A stretch of 64,000 nucleotides of DNA from Thalassia testudinum (GCA_037157565.1 JAZHRO010000019.1:61936501-62000500), one strand, 5' to 3'; shown: positions 1 through 10,973, numbered from the stretch's first letter. A program made the numbers and translations. Notes: generated from the letters alone by a model not told the origin.

Positions 1-707
1 TCAGAAAGAAAAGGGTTTGCATTGTTTTGAGAATTAAATGACTTTTGAAACCCTAAAAATAGACCCACTTAATTAACCAAGGTTCTGGTTAGGATAAAAT
101 TCACATAAACCCTCTAAAAATCATATAAAAATATTCTCTATGGTTTAGCACCTTCAAATTGACCATCAGAACCCATCTTGACCCAAAATGGAGTCTCAGA
201 TAGATATTTGCCCTAATTTGGGTTTTTACATAAATTACCTAGTCAAACATGGTCAAAACCAAAGTCCAACTTCACCATTGGATTCCTTAAGTCCAAATTA
301 GGTTTGTACCAAAATTTGGACCCAAGATGAGCTTGTCTTGACCTACTTTGCAAAATGGTTTTATCTGATTACATTTATACCCCCAACTTTAAAAAATCCT
401 TGCATTTAGCCCCCTAACTTCCTCGTCATCTTCCCAAATAGGTCCCTCCCCCATTATCACGGAGAAATCCTTCTCCGGTGACCTTTGATTAAAGAGAACT
501 CATTCTCTATTCAATCAATCCCTTCCAAAATTGGAAGGGAGCTTCTTTGAGGAATCCTCTTTAATCTGAACCCATCCATGTGCTCTGAATCTTTTCCAAT
601 CTCTCATGCGAACACATGAGATATTTGAGTATCAAGAATTACCCAAATCCAACGACCTTCCAATCTTGGGAAGCAAGCTTCCCAAGCTCTAGCCGCCCCC
701 TAGAACC

Positions 708-717
708 CTTTATAAGG
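708..717 (+). promoter_or_regulatory. TATA box in Ath1 LTR
   Basis: CTTTATAAGG occupies the same place as CTATAAATGG in B (39618) and CTATAAAAGG in A (41015, 50884), just upstream of the C-rich transcribed part. The U3/R boundary is therefore inferred near 740-750. Confidence 0.6.
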
Positions 718-1856
718 ACCCTTAGAGCTCCCTGAACTCCTCACACTCGAAATCGGCCGTGAGTCCCCACAATTCCTCTCTCTCTTTCACGACCGAAGGA
801 TCCTCGACGTATGATGATCCCCTTTGCCCTTCCTCATCGTCCTTCCACAATACCAGTGGTGGATTTATCTTCCTCGCTTCCGTTCGCTTCTCATCGTACC
901 AGCAGACGCCCTTTCCTCCTTCACCCTCGCTGTTTCTACCTCACCGGAGCCGCCTTCATCTCCGGCGTCGGCAACACCACATCCGATGCCATCTCTACCC
1001 TACTTCCTCCACCTAACTTCTAGCTAAGTTTCTCATTTCCTGCACTTTATTTCCGCACTCACCCCACTTCAAATCGACCACCGATGACCCTTCGCAACCT
1101 CATCTCTTCCATCTCCAGCCATCCCCTCCAGCGAGACCATCTCACCTCCACAGACCACCAAAACCCTTGCCGACAAGCCCACAACCATCGCCACACCTCG
1201 CCAATCATTTCCCCTCTCTTTATTCATCATTCCACTCACTCACACGCACCCCTAACCAAAACCATCATCCCCGACCGTTCACGTCACCGTCTGGCCACCA
1301 CAGCCACTGTCGCTCCACGCCACCACCCTCATCACATTCGCCGTGCTCCGACGATACTCCTTAAACATTCTGACGTGGCCGAAAGGCTGTTTCATTGATT
1401 TCAGGTACTCGACCTTTCCGCCATTGACGAGCAAGCTTCGAGCTTGCTTGAAGCTCGCTCTAGGTCTTGCTACACCCAACTCTCAGCTCTAGGTCACGTG
1501 GAACCAACCCTTGAACACATCCCAGCTGTCAATTGAAGACGCGAGCCTCGCGAGCTGAAGCAATTGAAGGGAGACCCCTGTTGCAGACACGCGAAGGAGG
1601 GGGGCGCAGGTAGTCCTACATCGGAAAGTGTTGAAGTTGAGCACCCGCATAAATTGAATTTGTGTTGGTGCTATTCGCCTCAGTTCACGGGGTGAGGTCC
1701 CTCTCACCCACTCACTCGGCCTCGTCTGTGACACGTACCCGCAGACATAGTTCTACCTGATAACCTGACCTGCACTCCTCGCTCACCACCGCACGCTGGT
1801 GAGCCTAGACCCGGGTATGCGCCTGAATCTGATAACCCGATTAACCATGGCTCTAG

Positions 1857-2150
1857 GAGAGCGAATCCTAAGAGAGAAAGAGAGGAGAGTCGCGTGGGTA
1901 GGGGGAGGGTTTTGCTTTGGGGAAATCCGACTGACACTTAGCCGGATTTTGAAGGGGAAAGCCAGAGAAGGAAGAAGGAAAGAAGAAGAAGTGAAGGCCT
2001 GAGCTAAAGGGTCAGAGAAGAAGGCTTAGAGAAGAAGAGGAAGGTCTGAAGAGCAATAGGCTGCAGAAGAAAGGAAGAATCAGAGAGAGTCAGAGAAAGA
2101 AAGAGTAGAAGAAGAAGAAGAAGAGCTGTAGCACAAAGAAAGAACATTAG
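1857..2150 (+). repeat. Purine-rich (GAAGAA) tract in Ath1 LTR
   Basis: A long stretch of almost only A and G on the + strand (GAAGAAGAAGAA-type words). The same tract lies at the same LTR position in A (42143-42605 and 52020-52495) and, shorter, in B (53400-53580). It lies in the transcribed part of the LTR. Confidence 0.7.
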
Positions 2151-2513
2151 AATTTAAGTCGTATGATTTCCAAATCAGACGACAGATTTGAGCTTTCATT
2201 TCATACATATACATTGAGTTTCTTAGTTCATATTGTAGGAGTATATGGTGATTTAAACCACCATTTTACTCCCATCTTTTTGGCACATTGATACCTGATA
2301 TTATTGCAATTTCTTTTAGTTTAAATTGTGATCCTGATTTCTAAATTCCATATTGTTCCCTGCGTTCGACCTCGGAAACTTTTTCGAGTAACAAAAATTG
2401 TATTTGTTTTCAAAGCGATTTCGACTATATTACAACGCTTTATTTTAAACTCAATTTCGCTGCATAAACAACAGCAGACATTTTTGAAACATGATTGAGA
2501 CGAGTTAGCATTT

Positions 2514-2531
2514 TGGCATCATTGCTGGGTA
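2514..2531 (+). promoter_or_regulatory. tRNA-Asp primer-binding site of Ath1
   Basis: TGGCATCATTGCTGGGTA, three bases after the LTR end, matches with a few changes the complement of the plant tRNA-Asp 3' end (TGGCGCCGTTGCCGGGGA), which Athila-type elements use to prime minus-strand DNA. Elements D, A and B have the same site. Confidence 0.8.
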
Positions 2532-2678
2532 GCAATGTGTAATTACCACTATTTTTGTGAATATTTTTCTTTTATTATTTGATTTTTAACTTATTTGCCT
2601 TGTTTAGTTGTTGATTTTGCAAATTGATCTAGCATCAACCTGGTCGACCACTTCATTAAAGAGGCAATCACACCATAG

Positions 2679-3585
2679 GTAAGTAACTCTCTTCCCATTC
2701 ATTCCTTAATCCCCATTTCTCTGTATAGGTAATAAAAAACAAAAAACTAGATATGATTGTAACCTTGCCTTATTTACTTAGATAAAATCATTTTGGCAAG
2801 AAATTCTTGATTTCTGTGAATCACTTGTAATTGAAGAAACCTGTAATCTGATTAGAAACACCCAACCCTTGATTCTTGTGCCTATTTAGGACACATGCCT
2901 AATTTTAGCAGACTTGGACTAACACATTGTTGATTGAGTCCAAGTTGCAAATTAAATTAAATTGGACCCCACGCTTGAAATTCAGGGGTTCTAGAACACA
3001 CTTGCTACTTATAATGGAACATTTTCTCGCATTGTGTGCAACCTAAGCCTTGTTTGAATTGATCTAATCACTTAGCCCTAAAATACATGCTCTAATATTA
3101 CTTGAATCCTAAAATTAAGGCCTAATAACCTACTTGCAAACTGAAATAGGGTGGTTCAGGTGAGTTAACCCGGATTTCATCCTTGAACCTTAGGACAGGT
3201 TAGGTGAAGTTGGTTCACATTGTAAATCAACCAACCTAGAAATTAGGTCACAAATTGAATTAACTTCTAAATCAAGTGATAACTCAAGGCACAATCATAA
3301 TTAAGTCTAAACTTGGTAGACTTAGGGCCTAATTCACTCGTATCCGGTCTACTTGAACTTGTAGTGACAAGGAAAGTCGGGTGGGGGAAACCTTGTAACT
3401 CATGGAGACGTTATACCTTGTAAGGGTCTTTACGGGACTCTCCTTTCTTGGTTGGCCAAGTAATTCTCGGGCGGGTGAGTTTTTGATCTAAAGGTCCATT
3501 TGCCTCAAACTTGCCTTAGTCATCCACTTGAATTGGGTGTCTTGATTGGGTCTGATTCACATTTGGTCCCTTATCTTTTCTGTAG
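2679..3585 (+). other. Probable intron in the Ath1 leader
   Basis: A near-consensus donor (CATAG then GTAAGTAAC, GT at 2679) and an acceptor behind a pyrimidine tract (TTATCTTTTCTGTAG, AG at 3584-3585) bracket 907 bases without coding. The gag ATG follows three bases after the acceptor. B has donor and acceptor in matching places (54167-55091), A has the acceptor with a damaged donor, and D has a similar pair. Splicing is inferred and not shown. Confidence 0.5.
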
Positions 3586-3588
3586 TGT

Positions 3589-5080
3589 ATGCACAGGAGA
3601 AGGTTCTTAAGACCTGATTTAAGACCTCCATTAATAGTTCACTCTCGTCGGGGTCAAGCTTCGACTAACTTGTTTGGGTCCACTTCTGATCTGATCCATA
3701 TCTCTTCTACATCTGATTCTGGTTCTCCATCTTCTGAATCAATGGAGAACCAAGAGGACAGGGGTGATATCCAACACCTTCAGAACCAGCTGCAGACTCC
3801 AACTAACTTGATTAATGCGCTAGCTAACCCCCAACAACGTCCACAATTATAGGATCATTATAATCCTGAAATTGTTCCTATTGAGACTAGGGTGCGAATT
3901 CCGACTGGGGGACCTGAGACTGAACTAAAGCCAAATATTATTGGCTTAATCCCCCACTTTCATGGAATGGGTTCTGAAGACCCATTCCAACATATTCAGG
4001 AGATGAAACATTTGGCCTAGACCCTTGGGCCGAATGTTCGAAATCGGACCACCCTGCTCAGGAAAATGTTCCTTTCTCTCTGAAGGATAAGGCTGCCCAT
4101 TGGTATCGGTCCCTGACTCGGCTGACAATACTTGGGATGAATTATAGGCTGAATTTCTCAAAAAATTCTTCCTAGTGGGGCATACTAACGCCCTGAGGCA
4201 CCAAATCACTCATTTCACATAGAATGCAGGGGAACCTCTTCATGCAGCATGGGATCGATTTTAGGATCTCATGCGGAAATGTCCCCATCATAGAGTTCCT
4301 AAATGGGAGCAAGACTAGGTTTCTTACTAGGGACTCCGTGAAGACATTTGACTTTTCATTAATGCGCCCTGTGGAGGTAACTTCATGGGTAAAGATGAGG
4401 TCACCGTTTGGGAGATTTTTGAGAATATGTGCGAGAACTCCATAAATAATGAGTCCATATTTATGTTCGATCGGACGACTACCCGTGCATTGATGAACCC
4501 ACGAGGGGCACACGAGGCATGAGACCTATTCTGTTCCGTCGATATGGAACCAGTGGCCAATTGATTGGATAAGGTCTCTATTATCGAGAAGAAGTTGGAC
4601 GATTTGACTCGCCAACTACAGATGGCCACTTCTTTTCAGTAGAGGGCGTATGCACGACTACCCATATGGAGGGAGGCTGTGCATAATATTCACCACCACT
4701 CTGGGATGGATGCTTATCCATTTACTTCTGATTCGGGTTATGGAGGAGACTTTGACCCATCTTACTCCAGTTGGGGGATCTCTAAACCCCAATTTTCTGA
4801 TTTCTCTAGAGTTGCTAAACCCTGTGAGGAACTCCATGCCTTCTAGAATAACCCTTATTCCAATTCCTACAATCCTGGATGGCAAAATCATCCTAACTTT
4901 GCATGGTTAGGGAAATCTAATCCTCATAATCCTAAACCTCAATTTCAATCGCAAACACAAATCTACACTCATATCACCAGCTCAACCTAGGCCCAACCCA
5001 AATTTTCGATCGGGGCCTAACAAAGATGATCAAATGAGTATGATTTTACAAACTTTAGCTGATATGCAAAAGACCAACGC
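3589..5080 (+). pseudogene. gag: Athila-type gag, decayed
   Basis: Gag would form the particle that packages element RNA. The reading starts at the ATG right after the leader acceptor. Past the stop at 3850 the frame continues with typical Athila Gag landmarks: ETELKPNIIGLIPHFHG, SEDPFQHI, LKDKAAHWYRSL, WDEL..AEFLKKFF, AAWDRF.DLMRKCPHH, and near the end NPGWQNHPNF, a hallmark of Athila Gag C-termini. At least eight stops and one frame change break it. It ends where element E begins, so the zinc knuckle and protease part are gone. It is certainly gag-derived and certainly not functional. Confidence 0.88.
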
Positions 5081-5446
5081 TATTGGAACCTTGTTCCACA
5101 TCTTGTTTTGATGTTAACAAAATTATTATGGATTAATGTTTGCAATTTAGTGCTTTTCAGATTTAAGTGAAGATCAAGGCAAATAGGAAATGATGGAGGC
5201 ATGATGATGAGAAGAAGATCATGACGTGGAGGAGGCAAGATGACAAGGAAGAATCAAGGAGGAGAAGATCATCTTCGACCTTTAGATTTTTTAGATTAGA
5301 TTTTTTGTCATAGAATGTATGCCTCTTAACAAAGAATCAACTTAGATCGTAAAATTAATTAGAGATAAACTAGGATTTATACTATGATCATTTTCAAAGA
5401 ACGTAATTGAATAATTCTCTTAAAAAGGGTAGTTGTTAACCCACAA

Positions 5447-5755
5447 GTACCGGCACTAAAGTTTAATACCGATACATGTGAGTTACAGGTTTGGGTTTTT
5501 CTCAAAGAAACAAACCTGTACCCCACGAGTATCGGTACTCATGATCAGTACCGGTATTCATGATCAGTACTGGTATAAGTGGGTTACAGATTTATGTTAA
5601 GTGTTTAGAACCAAAATCTGGAAGCAACGAGTACTGGTGGTACTCATGATTAGTATTGGTACCCAATAGGGACTGTCTGTGACAAGTTAATTTAAAACAT
5701 AAAATAGTAAGTCACTAGTACCGATACTCATACTTTAGTATCGGTACCAGGTAGC
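5447..5755 (+). promoter_or_regulatory. Array of palindromic AGTACCGGTACT-like words in E 5' LTR
   Basis: Variants of the 12-base palindrome AGTACCGGTACT occur repeatedly, several as pairs joined by CATGATC, upstream of the TATA box. The right LTR has the matching array at 8686-9007 with more perfect copies. It looks like a cis-regulatory array; the function is inferred. Confidence 0.6.
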
Positions 5756-5855
5756 TGTTGGCTCAAAATTGAATGGCTAGAAAATTAATTTAGGCACTAT
5801 GAACATTGGGATTTAAACCCCAACGTCTAGTAGACGACCCACTAAGGTCCTAACT

Positions 5856-5865
5856 CTATAAATAA
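5856..5865 (+). promoter_or_regulatory. TATA box of E 5' LTR
   Basis: CTATAAATAA, kept in the right LTR at 9117-9126 within an identical context (CTAACTCTATAAATAAA), downstream of the palindrome array. Confidence 0.6.
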
Positions 5866-6427
5866 ATCATTGGACCCTTAGTTTTCACATAAGAAATACA
5901 GAAGAAAACTTCTAGAGCTATATTTCTTATTTTCACAATATTTTCAAGAGAAGGAATAGTTTGCTGCTCTTAATCTCTCTACGGATTTGTAAGCACATCG
6001 ACGTGATTTCTTCATGCATTATCAAGGCATTCACATTCATTCTAGGCTCTCAAATTAGTATTAATTTAATATTATTGTTGAGAGGCTTAGGTATTTTGTT
6101 GTAAGATTTTGTTTGTCTTACACTAGTGCAATATTTGTTCTTGAGCATTTGCTCGTTGGGTTGTAACAAACCCATCTCTTGTACTTGGATTGAGGTAACC
6201 CGTTAATTACCTCATTTACTAAATTGATTTCCTCGGGGTTGAGGGAATATGGTTAAAAATCCTAAGCTATGAGACTTAGGTAGTGGAGTACCCAAGTGAG
6301 TGGGGAACCACTATACATCTTATGTCAATTTCTGTGATTATGATTTTTGCGTAAATCTTTTTTGTTATTATTAATACTTTGTTTGAGTGTTTGTGTGCGT
6401 AGCCATCTATCTATAGATCCTATCAGG

Positions 6428-6445
6428 TGGTATCAGAGAAGGTTG
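6428..6445 (+). promoter_or_regulatory. tRNA-iMet primer-binding site of E
   Basis: TGGTATCAGAG, two bases after the LTR end, is the standard plant copia primer site complementary to initiator tRNA-Met. The same site, one base changed, follows the right LTR at 9687. Confidence 0.88.
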
Positions 6446-6472
6446 CGAGAAGACGCAACAACTTAACTCGCA

Positions 6473-8106
6473 ATGGCATCAACGTCAAGGCGCATCGAAG
6501 GACAGTCATCCACACGTCCTCCCTACTTCGATGGGACGGACTATGGATACTAGAAGAGGAGGATGCAAATCTTTCTCAAGGCAATGGATGAGGAGTCATG
6601 GACCCTCATTCAAGAGAAGTGCTTAGATCCAGAGCTGCAAGAAGGAGTAGCATGGATGATGGATCAAAAGAAGAAAATTGTCGACAACGCAAAGGTGATC
6701 AACGCACTTTATTTTGCATTGTCAAGGGAGGAATTCAATCATATCTCAGCATGCGAGTTAGCATTTGAGATATGGAATATACTTCAAATCACCTACAAAG
6801 GTACTAACTAGATAAAAGAAACCCGTATTTCTATTCTAACCGAAGAATATGAGTGTTTCAGGATGACAAAAGGAGAGACAATCAAAGATATGTACACGAG
6901 ATTTAGAGACATTGTCAACCCTATGAAGAATTTGGGAGTGAAGTTCACAGAAGAGCAACCTGTAAGGAAGATCTTGAGATCCCTTACAAGTGATTGGTGT
7001 CCGAAATCGACAACAATTCAAGAGGCAAAGGATCTTTCAGTCCTTTCTCTTGATGACTTGATTGGAAGCCTCATGGCATATGAAGTTCAACTGGAGAATA
7101 TGAAGAAAAATGAGGAGAAGACGTCAAGCAAAAAGAAGAATATTGCTTTTAGAGCAATTAAGGAGGACACAGATTCAAGCCCCTCAGAATTTTCATCGAA
7201 GATGATGAAGAAATGAAGATACTCACAAGAAAATTTCAGAAATTTCTTCGGAAGCAAGGTAAGCAAGTGAATAAAATTTCATCTAATATTATTTGTTATG
7301 AGTGCAAGAAAAAGGGACACGTGAGAAAGGATTGCCCTATAAACAAGAAGGAAGACACAAATGAAGTGAACAAGAAAAAGAAGAAAGCTTTTAAAGCGAC
7401 GTGGAATGATAGCAACTCTGACATGGACATCGATTCTGATGACGATGAGGTCGCACATCTTTGCTTGGTAGCCACTATAGAAGACACAGAAGATGAGGTA
7501 AATCTTGACTTTTCCTTTGAAGAATTATATCATAAAGCTAGATTGTTTAAAAAGGAAAATAAAGTTTTAAAGAATAATTATCAAATATTTGAAGTAGACA
7601 AATCATATTTAGAAATAGAATTAGAAATGTCAAAAGAGACTAATAATCAGTTGCATGCAAAGATAGTAGAGGTAGAAGATATTTATGAGCATTTTGAAGA
7701 AACTTTAAATAATCTTAAAACAACAACTAGGTTAAATATAGAATTTTGTAATAACTTAAAAGCAAAATTTCATAATAAAAAGAATACACCAAATAAATCA
7801 CATACACCTAGGCATGCATGGGTGTACCAAAAGGCTAAAAATCCCAAGAATTATGGACCTAACACTAAAAAGGTTTATAAATCTCAAGATTTGAAAAGTA
7901 CTAACTCAAAAGGACCCACAAGAAAATGGGTACCTAGAAACGATATTTTACATTATTTTGCAGGGTTAGATCACTGGGATCAACACGATCAATGGGTGTT
8001 TAAGGCGAAAAATGGAACGCGTAAACCTTTCTATAGGTTGAATGAAGACCAAGAACGATGGCTTAACGGAGTTTGGTACCCACTTTCATCATTCTATTAT
8101 TGGTAA
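6473..8106 (+). pseudogene. gag: copia-type gag of E, nearly complete but broken
   Basis: The reading starts at the ATG 45 bases after the primer site. It shows the copia Gag pattern: FDGTDYGY near residue 20, the DMYTRF region (6890), SLDDLIGSLMAYE (7050), then a CCHC zinc knuckle (CYECKKKGHVRKDC, about 7294-7335), a Glu/Lys-rich coiled-coil stretch, and a C-terminal part with RKWVPRND. In-frame stops lie at 6551 (TAG, in place of a usual Trp) and about 6809, and a one-base frame change lies near 7190-7213. The last 297 codons (7213-8106) are open. Nothing recognisable as protease follows, so Gag is the only product. It resembles the gag of F but is not a close copy. Confidence 0.85.
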
Positions 8107-8326
8107 ATTTTATGGTATAATATTGTTTATCCCTTCAATTTTTTTTGATGATTGACAAAAAGGGGGAGAAAAATAAAAAGCAAATAGTAATATTTTTAGG
8201 GGGAGCATATACTGAGGGGGAGGATTAAATTAAAAGTTTTTTCCTTCATATGACATTGCTAAAAATTATTTTCACTATAATTATCTATTTGGAAGATAGT
8301 TTTGTCAATACCAAAAAGGAGGAGAT
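8107..8326 (+). promoter_or_regulatory. 3' untranslated stretch and polypurine tract of E
   Basis: Contains several purine runs (AAAAAGGGGGAGAAAAA at 8156, AGGGGGAG, GAGGGGGAGG) and ends with AAAAAGGAGGAGAT at 8313-8326 directly before the LTR. That last run is the expected plus-strand primer. Confidence 0.75.
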
Positions 8327-9684
8327 TGTTGGAACCTTGTTCCACATCTTGTTTTGGTGTTAACAAAATTATTATGGATTAATGTTTGCAATTTAGTGCT
8401 TTTTAGCTTTAAGTGAAGATCAAGGCAAATAGGAAATGATGGAGGCATGATGATGAGGAGAAGATCATGACGTGGAGGAGGCAAGATGACAAGGAAGAAT
8501 CAAGGAGGAGAAGATCATCTTCGACCTTTAGATTTTTTAGATTGGATTTTTTATTTCGTAACTCCTCTTAACAAAGAATCAACTTAGATCGCAAAATTAA
8601 TTAAAGATAAACTAGGATTTATACTATGATCATTTTCAAAGAACATAATTGAATAATTCTCTTAAAAAAGGTACTTGTTAACCCACAAGTATCGGTACTA
8701 AAGTTTAGTGTCGATACATGTGAGTTATAGGTTTGGGTATTTTTCAAAGAAACAAACTTGTATCCCGCAAGTACCGGTACTCATGATCAGTACCAGTACT
8801 AGAGGTAATAAGTATCGATACTCATGATCAGTACTAGTACAAGTGGGTTATAGATTTGTGTTAAGTGTTTAGAACCAAAATCTAGAAGCAACGAGTACCG
8901 GTACTCATGATTAGTACCAATACCCAATAGGTACTGATTGTGACAAGTTAATTTAAAACATAAAACTGTAAGTCACTAGTACCGGTACTCATACTTTAGT
9001 ACCGATTCTAGGTAGTCGTTGGCTCAAAACTAAACGGTTAGAAAATTAATTTAGGCAATATGAACGTTGGGATTGAAACCCCAACGTTTAGTAGATGACC
9101 CACTAAGGTCCTAACTCTATAAATAAACCCTTGGGCCCTTAGTTTGCACATAAGAAATAGAGAAGAAAAATTCTAGAGCTATATTTCATATTTTCACAAT
9201 ACTTTCAAGAGAAGGAATAGTTTGCTGCTCTCAATCTCTCTACAATTTGCAAGCACGTCGAAGTGATTCCTTCATGCATTGTCAAGGCATTCGCGTTCAT
9301 TCTAGGCTCTTAAATTGGTATTGATTTTATATTATTATTGAGAGGCTTAGGTATTTTGTTGTAAGATTTTATTTGTCCTACACTAGTGCAATATTTGTTC
9401 TTGAGCATTTGCTCGTTAGGTTGTAACAAACTTGTCTCTTGTACTTGGGTTGAGGTAACCCGTTAATTACCTCGTTTAGTAAATTGATTTCCTCGAGGTT
9501 GAGGGAATAGGGCTAAAAATCCTAAGTTGGGAGGCTTAGGTAGTGGAGTACCCAAGTGAGTGGGGAACCACTATACATCTTGTGCCAATTTCTGTGATTG
9601 TGATTTTTGTGTAAATCTTTTTTGTTATTACTAATACTTTGTTTGAGTGTTTGTGTGCGTAGCCAACTATTTATAGTCCTATCA
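8327..9684 (+). repeat. Second LTR of E
   Basis: Starts TGTTGGAACC and ends TATCA. It is similar throughout to 5081-6425, with the palindrome array at 8686-9007 and TATA box at 9117-9126. Confidence 0.88.
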
Positions 9685-9779
9685 GGTGGTATCAAAGTAG
9701 GTTGCGAGAAGACGTAACAACTCGACTCGCAATGGCATCAATGTCAAGGCGCACCGAAGGATAGTCATCCACACATCCT
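9685..9779 (+). other. Stub of a second E interior after the second LTR
   Basis: Repeats the start of the E interior (6426-6520): primer site, the bases before gag, and the gag ATG with its first codons (ATGGCATCAATGTCAAGGCG). It stops at CACATCCT, where Ath1 RT begins. This LTR-interior-LTR-interior order points to unequal recombination or a tandem copy later cut by a deletion. Confidence 0.8.
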
Positions 9780-9932
9780 AATCGCCAGGAGGAGGTTGTG
9801 AGGAAAGTGATTATTAAATGGCTTGATGCGGATATTATTTATCTCATCTCTAATAGACATTGGGTGAGCCCAGTTCATGTTGTGCCTAAGAAGGCTAGAC
9901 TCACAGTCGTAAAAATTGAGTCGGGAGATTCC
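9780..9932 (+). pseudogene. pol: Ath1 reverse transcriptase, N-terminal piece
   Basis: Translates to NRQEEVVRKVIIKWLDADII and, further on, SPVHVVPKKARLTVVK, which is the start of the Athila/Ty3 RT domain (usual form EVxKWLDAGIIYPISDSxWVSPVxVVPKKGG). It is cut at 9932 by element F and resumes at 35867. The protease and the linker to gag are missing, lost where E now lies. Confidence 0.88.
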
Positions 9933-10259
9933 TGTTAGTTCAACCCCTCATATATAATATTTTGATGATTTTACAAAATGAAGAAAAAGAGATAAAACAT
10001 AAGCGTAGCATATTTTTCTCTGTAATAACACAATTGCAGGTTTCATGGAGTTTTCCAAGTCCGAGGATTAAAAGCATGAAGACTAGGTAGCATGAGTACT
10101 GTCATAGGTCATAGGCTTTTTATGTAAACTTTCAATGGTTGTAATCTTTATTTTATTCGAGTCTAGAGATGTTGTAAAGAGCCCTCAAACATAACTTATA
10201 AATAGCTAACTTAGGCTCTCTACACTTAGGATAAATTAGAAACAAAAACCTAACACTAA

Positions 10260-10880
10260 GACTCAAATCAGACGTCCATAACAACTGTCAGATATCTGAT
10301 TTTCAACTTTAAGATGTCTGACAAGTGTTTCAGATGTCTAGTTACCTATAGCTTTGCCTTTGGTTTCTAACTTCTTAAGCATCAGTTGAAGCAACCTTCC
10401 ATCAGATGTCCATAGCCTCATCCAGACGTCTAATAGTTTGTCTGGACGTCCTTAAAACAACCGTTAGACTCAAGCACCCATCTTCCTTCTAAAAATAATG
10501 GGCAAAATACATTTTTAGATGTCTAGACAAGTTTCCAGAAGTCTGCCTTTGGATCGTTGCTCATTTATTTCTGTGCGAATCTCATTAGGAACCAAAGATC
10601 TACTGTCAGATTTCCAAGACAAGTCCATTTTAGGTTTCCAGACGTCTAGGGTATCCTATAGACGTTCATACTGACGTCTGTTCCTTGAAATATAGAACCT
10701 TGTTTGGATCTGGTGAAAACAGGAACGAATCCACGCATAATTAGACGTCCCTATTTCAATCTAATGAAACCAGTAAAGCCTAGCTAATAGTATTAGAGGA
10801 CAATAGTTGTAATCAGACGTCTTACAAGACGTCTGATCCTAAAATCAAACGACTGATATTGCTGTCAGACTCATCATTAC
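10260..10880 (+). promoter_or_regulatory. Cluster of GACGTC-centred palindromic words in F LTR
   Basis: More than a dozen full or degenerate copies of CAGACGTCTG lie in about 600 bases upstream of the probable TATA box. The core GACGTC is the C-box type of ACGT element that plant bZIP factors bind (family knowledge). The right LTR has the same cluster at about 34560-35190. Confidence 0.6.
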
Positions 10881-10973
10881 CCTGATTTGTGGTGGATTTC
10901 ATCCCAATCTCTTAGGATTTGCCTCCAATGGCTAGGAGATCTCTCTCAAGCATTCTTGAAGGTTCCAAACTTG

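Larger units (their letters stand above)
1..2510 (+). repeat. 5' LTR of Athila-like element Ath1 (left end outside window)
   Basis: Collinear with the LTRs of B (from 38686) and A (40079-42885, 49949-52771): an AATTAAATGAC block near base 33, a TATA box, a C-rich then purine-rich section, the sequence TCCCTGCGTTCGACCTCGG at 2357-2375, and an end in CA just before a tRNA-Asp primer site. Alignment by eye to B suggests that a little over 200 bp of the LTR lie before base 1. Reading frames inside it (for example 759-1398) are unrelated C-rich open stretches and are not genes. The right end is sure because the primer site follows after three bases. Confidence 0.85.
5081..6425 (+). repeat. 5' LTR of E
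   Basis: Starts TATTGGAACC (expected TGTTGGAACC, as in the right copy at 8327) and ends CCTATCA just before the primer site. It contains palindromic GTACCGGTAC-type words upstream of the TATA box. Confidence 0.88.
5081..9779 (+). mobile_element. Element E: gag-only copia-type LTR retrotransposon (TR-GAG type)
   Basis: Two 1.35-kb direct repeats (5081-6425, 8327-9684) flank a 1.9-kb interior that holds a tRNA-iMet primer site, a Gag frame and a polypurine tract, with no protease, integrase, reverse transcriptase or RNase H. This fits the terminal-repeat retrotransposons with GAG known in plants, which need enzymes from another element. It sits between gag and RT of Ath1. The right LTR is followed by 95 bases of a second interior copy (9685-9779) and then directly by Ath1 RT, so no right target duplication remains. 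Base changes between its LTRs are many, so the insertion is old. Confidence 0.85.

Noticed and set aside
1084..1398. 104-codon frame and overlapping frames at 759-1364
   Set aside because: C/T-rich LTR leader. Open in several frames by composition; no domain, and the homologous places in A and B do not keep the frame.
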